Positions 55,418 through 64,000 of a DNA stretch of 64,000 nucleotides are shown piece after piece; the first letter of the stretch is position 1, and every line of letters starts with the position of its first letter. The stretch comes from Nelumbo lutea (Eukaryota; Streptophyta; Magnoliopsida; Proteales; Nelumbonaceae). The position numbers were made by a program, and so were the translations under genes. Under the pieces are notes generated by a model. That model was not told the origin of the DNA and did not search any database. It saw only the letters and a list, made by a program, of their open reading frames with translations. The DNA lies in the NCBI GenBank assembly GCA_022828595.1, contig JAKGHH010000002.1, positions 110,682,855 through 110,746,854 on the forward strand, read 5' to 3'.

Positions 55418-56149
55418 CTTTGGGGGCGCAGCTTGAGTGGGCTTTTCACAGACCAAGCCCAAGCTTAAGTCCAATCTAGCACCAACCCTAAGACCTAGGT
55501 GGCTAAGCCTGAGGCCTCATTGTCAAGCTAAATTTTCCCAACCCAAGCTGAACCCAAACTGAAATTTGACACACTTGGGTTGGGCTCGTGGCCAAGATGA
55601 GCTTGGGTTGATCAAGCTCATGTGAGCCTAAGGCCCAATTTATTAAAAAAATCCTCTTAAACATGTTTACTTAGAGTAATTTGAATATTTAAATAGGAGG
55701 AATGTATATTTTGTATTAGAAGTAAATTGAATCGTAATGTGCTGCCAAGCTACAACAGAATCAGGCTTGGGCTATCTATGGGCTACGCTTGGGCCAACTC
55801 AAATAAAAAAGCCCTGGGTATTAGGCTCTAATCCAGCCCAAAAATTTTAGACTGGACTTGTTTCGTGTCCATTTGATAGCAGCTGAAGCTGCTGAACTGA
55901 ATGACTTATTATTTAATTTTTAGTGGATAAAATAATTAAATAATAAAATATTCTAAATTATAGTAAACTACACCACTTCAATCACAGCCATTCAAGAAAT
56001 GGTGGTCACATTTGTGCCACGGGCACTGTACAACACATTCCAACTGTGCATTGGGAACATCTTCCAATGATAACTACAGGAAATGTTTCCAATGCTCATG
56101 GAAATGTGCATGTGGGGTGCCGGGGAGGCGCATTCTGTCGAGCACTGAT
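55418..56149. other. Unassigned, rich in GGGCTTGGG words
   Basis: Many AAGCCCAAGC / GGGCTTGGGTTG words, as in the interior of the MITE at 18854, but no ends found. Confidence 0.35.
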
Positions 56150-56500
56150 GTAAATTTGACTCAATTGATAGGATCTCTGACTCGTTGTAACAAGTTGGAT
56201 CAAATCCGGCTTCCACCAGAATTGGGGATTCAACACTTAGTGCATAAAATTTATGTTATTTCCAACAATATGCGAATGAGTTTAACCTAATACCTTATCT
56301 TAATTATACGGTATGGATTATAGAATCTGAAAACCCATACTTATCCCAAAACCCATCATTTTAGCAAAAAAACCACGCTATCAGGAGGGTAGGGGCGGGT
56401 ACCACTAGATAGGGTTAAATTGCCATTCCTAACGGGGGTGAAGGGGATGATGGTTGGATGGGATGGGCTACGCCTGCTGTATAACAAGAAAAAAAACATT
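56150..56500 (+). mobile_element. Disrupted SINE relative
   Basis: CTCAATTGATAGGATCTCTG followed by GGATCAAATCC (A-box-like and B-box halves) matches the SINE at 52530. A G-rich segment with GATGGGCTACGCCTG and an A tail at about 56491-56498 lies ~200 bp later. An insertion or two partial copies could explain the gap. Confidence 0.5.
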
Positions 56501-58420
56501 TAAAATCTTATTCGCTAAGGGACAAGAAAAGCAATAATTACATTTTAGTTCAGCCACTGTTATCAAATGTCATGCATTCTGCCATCAAATCACATACTCT
56601 TAGAAATTTAAAACTATAAATCTACAACGTTTCTGTGCAAGGAATAGTGAAACATTTTGTCTCAATCTATACACTTTACACTATTAGAAATGAAATCTCA
56701 ATACAATACATTCACTGTGTAAGATAAAAAACTCAATACAATACATTCACTGTTTTGTTTTCTCAAATCAGAAACAATTGTCATGTCAAATAAAAAACAA
56801 GTGAAGAGGTCCAACCTAAGGAGGAAGTTACCAATAAGCCTACATTGGCCCATATGAGATGAAAATAAAACACGGAAAATGAGTATTAATCTGAAGTCAA
56901 GAATAAAAAAATTTTAAAATTAAGTTCAACCAAACAATAAAATCAGAAAAATTTAAAGTGAAAAAATATAAATAAATATTTAAAGTGAAAAAGGTACAAA
57001 TAAATGGCATATCAAATATTGCACGCAACTATTGTCAAGCAGTTATGCTCGGTAACTTGTCAAATATTTTAGTAATGTTTTGAAAATGAGACTGGACCAG
57101 AAATTCGGATTTAGTCTTCACAAAACCATTCTCACACTGTACTCAGAGCCCCTTCTATTCATGTATTAAGAATGTTTCTGCATTTGCATCCTTTTATTGA
57201 AAGGGAGATATTCCCAATGCACAACTTAAAAGGGGCTGTGAGGATGACGATTTTGTGAGGACTAAATCCCATTTTGTCTCTTAACCTGGAGCATAAATAG
57301 AATTCATGAAAACTGACTGGTTTTGGTCCTTTTGAGATTGAATTATTCAATTACATTGAAAGCTAAGTCTAAAAAGTGTACAAATACAAATATGTATAAA
57401 ATAAATGCATACAAAATATAAGGTTTTACTCTGTACATATTTGCATTTTTGTCCCTTCTAAACTGAACCAAAAAAAAGTGTGCAAGGCAAATTGGGTTGT
57501 CCAACTCGCATAATTTTACTCATATCAAATTTGGGTCTAGATTGAAGTTCTGATGAGACTGGATCTCATCAAAGAAAAAATCGTATACACACCCTGGGGG
57601 AATGATATCCAGGAGAACATAGGGAATATCTCTCATATTTGTATATTAAATTCATGGGGAGATATTCTCAATTTACCTGGTTTTTGTCTTTTTTAGATTG
57701 AACTGTTCATCAAAAAAGAAAAAATAAGGGTGCAATGCAAATCGGATTGTCTATAGGGGTTAACATTTCGATATGATATGCCCCATATTGAACATATTGT
57801 ATCGTTTCTTTTGGGAACCCTCTTTTTTTAATGAAAAATATATATAAGATCTTACTTCTTACCCAAAAACCCGTTTTTAAAAAAATAATATATATATATA
57901 TATATAAGATTTTTAATACAAATATGCCTCTGCCATACATAGGGGTGTATCGATACTTTTAATCTTGGTTGTCCAATCTGAAGAATTTCAATCATATCAA
58001 AATTTGATATGAATGATAAACTCAAAATAGAATTTGTATCCTCACCACAACACATTACTTACCAGCAATGTTTAATATTTGATCTTATTTATTAGGTTTG
58101 AGGTCTGAGACGGTACAAACATTCTTTTGTTCCCCCAATACGTTACAGAGTTGCAGTTGTAGAGAATATATTAGAATCTGAGAGCTGAGAACAGACTGAT
58201 TGATTGAAAGGCAATGGCTAGCTGCAATTTCTTTCTGACACTTATTAGGCTTACTTTCCGTATTGTTGTTTAACTGCACTGTGGACATTTGCTTGTTGGT
58301 AGCTGCTTCTGCTCACAGATACCCCCAACTTCAGCTTTATCTTCTTTTCAATTATATCTTTCCCCCGCTTAAAATGATGAGATTTCTAGCTTTGATCGGA
58401 ACTACTCAATAATTCTTTTC
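56501..58420. other. Unassigned 1.9 kb
   Basis: AT-rich. An AATACAATACATTCACTGT segment is duplicated at about 56700 and 56735. GGAGATATTCCCAATG (57205) and GGGAATATCTC/GGAGATATTCTCAAT (57621, 57658) recur, but I cannot tie them to an element. AT microsatellite at 57886-57906. No gene. Confidence 0.35.
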
Positions 58421-58428
58421 TTTCACGG

Positions 58429-58734
58429 TAGGGGTGTTAATACACTGGTCTTGGATTGGATCCGTTCAAATCAAAATCAATTTGGACGGACCAACAGAAC
58501 ATATTGAATTGGATTAATCCGGATTTTATTGTCTAAAGTATTTATTGAATTGGATTGTACTATCAATGGATCATGTTTGAATTAGAATTAATCTAAGTTA
58601 AAACAAATTTGAATAGATTAGACTGCCCAGACATTGAATTGGACCATTCCAAAATATTTATTGGATTGGATTGGACCTAATCCATTTGTAATGGACTCAC
58701 ATTGGACCAAATCCAATCCAATTGACACCCCCTA
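58429..58734. mobile_element. hAT-like MITE with TAGGGGTGTTAAT end
   Basis: 306 bp. The left end is TAGGGGTGTTAAT; the inverted right end is TAGGGGGTGTCAAT. Flanks TTTCACGG (58421-58428) and CTTCACGG (58735-58742) match at 7 of 8. Interior ATTGGATTGGA words. Same end type as 6434-7013. Confidence 0.82.
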
Positions 58735-58742
58735 CTTCACGG

Positions 58743-59077
58743 GTCAGGTATTGTTGGAACCTGTCCCAACCCAATTAGTCATAATTATAATTTGTTATCT
58801 ATAATTACCTATAATAACAGAACTTGGAAGTTAATTTTTTAATATTTATTAGATGAATAGTAAATTATTTATATCTTGGTAAAATAAGTGTTTTTTAACT
58901 AAAATTATGTTATATATTATACAAAATTTTACCCTTTTAGACATAAAATATAATATAAATTATAAAATCACGAGACCCTTATTTATATATATATGAGGAA
59001 AGAGGGGAAGTAAAGAGTCCTCGCTCCACAAGGCTGACATGGACCACTTTGTTTTCTCAATTTTCACACATGTGGTT
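58743..59077. other. Unassigned spacer
   Basis: AT-rich, nothing recognised; left flank of the Tat-type element. Confidence 0.45.
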
Positions 59078-59920
59078 TGATGTAGCGCGATCCGGTCACT
59101 CCTAGCTGGCACTCACGTGACTCTTGCAAGATACCTGAGATGAAGAAGAAGAATCGTCGGGGGCTTACCCGGCGGGAACACTTCGATGCTTAAGTTAGTA
59201 CTTTGTAGGAGAAGCAAGGAGAAGACGAATGCTAAGAGTGTAGATAGCGCGTTATCACTATACTCGAGAGATTAGAAGTCTCAAGAAGAACCGTTTCTCT
59301 TCTGCCCTGAGGGCTTTTATAGGGGCATTCATGTCAGGTCGGGCATAACCGCCACTGGGCTCCTACCACAACTGTTACCTGCCAGGGCTGCGCAGGTGGC
59401 CGTTGTGACGTACTTCTCGCCCGGGTGAGTGACACGTCTCCAAAGTGGCAGACACGCCTCCGCCTGCTGAGAGACGTGGACGTAGACTGTCGAAAGGATA
59501 GGGACTGCACCGTCAGTAAGGGACGTGGCGCAGTCCGATTGGTACGGCCTGTCAGATAGAAGCTTCCTGAGGAGTGCTCATGCGACTCATTTGCGAGCTA
59601 CTTTGTAGCGAGCTCGGAATACTTCAGGATTACCCTTAATAGAATTGGTCCTTGGGATGACTTGTTTGTTTGGGAGCTCGGGCAAGCTAGTTCCCCTAGC
59701 TCGCGAGCTAAAGTTGCCTCAAAGTATCCCTTCAAAGGTAGCTCGGGGAACCCGGAGCTTGCATTGTGGCGAGCTCCTCTTTTTGTGAGCTACAATGTAG
59801 CGAGCTGCTTTATGGGCCCGTCACTTGGTTGCACTATGATACAATGTTGAGCTATCGCTCGTGCTGAGTCAGTGTCCATGTGTCACCATTTCATAGGTCA
59901 GGTCAAATCATCCTCCATCA
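59078..59920 (-). repeat. 3' LTR of the Tat-type element (843 bp)
   Basis: Plus-strand start TGATGTAGCGCGATCCGG, end CATCCTCCATCA. Internal landmarks: GCTTAAGTTAGTACT near 59190, GGGCTTTTATAGGGG near 59310, and a zone dense in GCGAGCT words (59590-59810), all in the same order as in the LTRs at 9008 and 11397. Confidence 0.82.
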
Positions 59921-59934
59921 ATTTCCCCCACTCC
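59921..59934 (-). promoter_or_regulatory. Polypurine tract of the Tat-type element
   Basis: Minus-strand GGAGTGGGGGAAAT immediately before the LTR start TGATGGAGG. Confidence 0.75.
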
Positions 59935-60566
59935 TTGAGCTGAGAGAATTGCCTTAACACGAGGAGTTCATGAAGCGTGATGGACTGATTTGACTAGAAT
60001 TCAAATTTGATTGACTACTCACATTAAATGCATTTGTGGGAATCAAGAGATTTTTTGACTTTCCTGACTTTTCGGATTCCGAAAAATGTGCTGAAATGGC
60101 TCTTAACTCTGGACGTTATGCGGCCGTCATTACCTTAATCGTGGAAGACGTGCCGCCAATCACCTTCAGTTTTCAGAAGGCGTGCGGTCAGTGCGCCTGC
60201 GAGCCGTTGGATTTGCTTTGATCTGGGTCGTCGATTTGGAGGTGTGGACACTATAAATAGGAGGGCCTTATGGGCCTCATTTTCTCTCACGCCATCTTGC
60301 TGTCTTCGGATTCTGAGGTCGCGCATTCATCTAGTCTACCCGAGTTCCTCAGTTTACTTCGTTTCGTCTCTTCTAGTGAGTCCCAGTCATTGTCAACCAT
60401 GTCTGGGTACCCATACCACACCTACCACTAGGGCGATAACCAGGACGGCGATGCTCCCTCGAGCTCGGGTGGAGCTTAGGAGCAGGTCCTGGAGGCTTGG
60501 GAGGCCTCCAGTGATGTAGCATCTACTTCTCGGGGGAGGGAGCCTGACACTTTTGGCCCTTCCTCC

Positions 60567-62242
<1,676 letters not shown>

Positions 62243-62249
62243 GGTGGTG

Positions 62250-62765
62250 TTTTTTCGGACTTCTGGTGACTCTCGGTTGCCATAAACCTGGTCTTTCAAA
62301 GGTCTTTGGTTGGGCAGTTGTGCCCTGTGATTGTCAAACTTTCCCGAGCTGTTTAGCTCGATTATTTCATTGTCATTTTTCTCTCTCTTTCTTTTTTTTT
62401 TTGACATGGTAATGAAAGTTCTCCCTTTTTCTTCCAAGTATGATGTGCTCTCTTTATCTTTGCTAAGGCGATCTCAACACCCAAGCTATTAGAGCTACAT
62501 ACCCGAAGTAGGACTCCCCAATAATCGTTTTCTCGAACTGTCCCTTAAATCATTTAAGACATCTCTATGGTGCACGACGAAGTGATTACCACGTGTGCCC
62601 GAACTATATGCTCGTCGGTTATTCTCTTGTTTATTCATCGTACTAGAACGAGCTATGCTTGGCGGGGTTTAAGACCGAGCTGTTTACGCTTCTCATACGT
62701 TACCTTCATCATCGAAATGGCTATGTCTTTCTTGATGCCGAAGTGTTGGTCAGCTCGGCACTTGA
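62250..62765. other. Tat-type element spacer
   Basis: Non-coding. A T-run at 62390-62402 follows the antisense ORF; a possible 3' UTR for that ORF. No other signal. Confidence 0.4.
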
Positions 62766-62975
62766 AGTTCACCCATGTCATGGAGACAACTGGGTCTTAT
62801 TGCGCCGAGGTCGTGTTAGCTCGGCATTTTGGCCCTTAGGCTCTGGGAGTGACTTATAGTCCACTCTTGGAGTTCGCCCATGCCATAAAGGCGACTGGGT
62901 CATATTGCGCCGATGTCATGTTAGCTCAGCATTTTGGCCCTTAGGCTTTGGGAGTGGTTCGTGACCTACTCAGTT
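62766..62975. repeat. 105-bp tandem repeat, two units, in the Tat-type element
   Basis: Units start at 62766 (AGTTCACCCATGTCATGGAG) and 62871 (AGTTCGCCCATGCCATAAAG). Both contain TTTTGGCCCTTAGGCT(C/T)TGGGAGTG and GCGACTGGGTC-like words. These match the 88-bp units at 10572-10930 in content and order (GCCCGTGCC..GAGGCGACCGGGTC and GGCCCGTAGGCTTTGGGAGTG). Confidence 0.85.
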
Positions 62976-63321
62976 CTTATAGATAGTATTGTCTTAAATT
63001 GACAATATTCCATGCCCGAGGTACTTGTTTCCCTTTGAGAGTCTCGAGCTCATACGTTCCTTCCCCAAGCACTAATTTCACTCGGTAAGGTCCTCCCTAG
63101 TTGGACCCAAGCTTGCCAGCGCTAGGTTCAGGTACCATAACTTTGCGAAGGACCAGGTCGCCGATGCGGAGGTTCCGCTTCTTGACCCTGGTGTTATAGT
63201 ACCGAGCTACTCTTTGCTGGTAAGCTGTGGTCTTGATGTACGCGAGGTCTCTTACTTCGTTGAGTAGACCGAGGTTGGTATGGAGCTCATCTTCATTCGT
63301 CTGGCCACTGTATGCTTCTAG

Positions 63322-64000
63322 TCACAGTGTGGGGACTTCGATCTCTGTGGGGATAACTACTTCAGTGCCATAGGTGAAGTTGAAGGGTGTTTCTCCCATA
63401 GCGGTCTTCTCCATGGTTCGGTAGGCCCATAGAACACTGAGTAGCTCATTTGCCCACAACCCTTTAGCCTGGTTTAGTCGTGCTTTCAGTCCGTAGAGGA
63501 TGGATCTGTTCGTGACTTCTGCCTGACCATTTGCTTGAGGGTGTGTGACTGAAGTAAAATTCTGTCGGATCCCATGTCTTGGCACCAGTCTTGGAATTTA
63601 ATGTCCTCGAACTATTTTCCGTTGCTAGAAATCATTACACGAGATAACCCGAAGCGGCACACGATGTTCTTCCAAAAGATGTTTTGGACGTTCCGGGTTG
63701 TGATCGTTACAAGGGGCTCAACTTCTACCCACTTTGTGAAGTAGTCCACTGCTACTACTAAGAACTTCCTCTCACCCATTGCTGGCGGGAATGGCCCGAG
63801 TAGATCAATGCCCCACTGTGCGAAGGGCCATGGGCTGGTGAGATACTTGAGGTCGGTAGCTGGTTGGTGGTGAATATTGGCGTGCCTCTAGCATTTGTCA
63901 TATTTTCTAACGAGCTCAATAGCATCTGCCTTCATTGTTGGTCAATAATACCCCTGTCGAAGTGCCTTCTAGGCGAGGGCCCTACCCCCTAAGTGCACGC
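63322..64000 (-). pseudogene. Ty3/gypsy integrase (Tat-type), truncated by the window edge
   Basis: The minus strand from 64000 down: QGYYWPTMKADAIELVRKYD and ANIHHQPA (zinc module, second Cys of the last pair preserved as KC followed by a stop), then WPFAQWGIDLLGPFPPA with the first catalytic Asp and VVAVDYFTKWVEVEPL. The second Asp motif reads MISSNGK then a stop, where ISDNGxQF is usual, so that Asp is lost. After another frame: NFTSVTHPQANGQAEVTNRS with the Glu and FNFTYGTEVVIPTEI. Not functional. Confidence 0.88.

Overview
This window looks like nuclear DNA from a flowering plant. It is AT-rich, has split genes with GT-AG introns, and is mostly transposable elements. The three host loci I recognise have standard plant orthologues: Mediator subunit MED7, the 3' half of an IQM-type calmodulin-binding protein, and cytosolic ribosomal protein eS28 (RPS28). 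I cannot name the species or family from the sequence.

Layout. 1-3262: minus-strand Ty3/gypsy (chromovirus-like) pol remnant, split inside its integrase by a hAT-like element (628-1350). 3380-5642: LINE and RTE fragments. 6434-7013 and 7090-7599: a hAT-like MITE and a foldback element. 9008-12837: a complete non-coding LTR retrotransposon with TSD ATACT, in minus orientation, with 15-bp minisatellites in both LTRs and an 88-bp tandem repeat inside. 14384-19985: two more copies of the CATAGTT hAT-like family, a second foldback copy, LINE pieces and a small MITE. 20582-25887: a nearly complete Ty1/copia element with LTRs, PBS, PPT and TSD AACTT, its coding region broken by stops. 26147-29570: MED7 in five exons, with an antisense LINE in intron 2 and an in-frame stop in exon 4. 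32055-33315: the last three exons of an IQM gene, with no 5' part visible. 34604-34956: a probable solo LTR. 36883-39152: RPS28, with a ~1.95-kb intron in its 5' UTR. 39978-43770: MITEs and a copia RT scrap. 44371-49355: a second copia element (minus strand), flanked by a 226-bp direct repeat that records an unusual rearrangement. 49576-58742: MITEs, a foldback element and tRNA-derived SINEs, with no host gene seen. 59078-64000: 3' LTR, antisense ORF and integrase of a Tat-lineage Ty3/gypsy element that runs off the right edge.

How the parts relate. Host genes occupy only about 26-39 kb. MED7 lies about 260 bp downstream of a copia 3' LTR in the same orientation, so its promoter region is largely element-derived or very short. 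The non-coding LTR element at 9-12.8 kb shares LTR termini, LTR composition and a leader-type repeat motif with the Tat element at 59-64 kb, so an element of that lineage may have supplied its proteins. At least seven insertions carry 7-8-bp-matching hAT-type target duplications, but no hAT transposase is encoded in the window; all appear non-autonomous.
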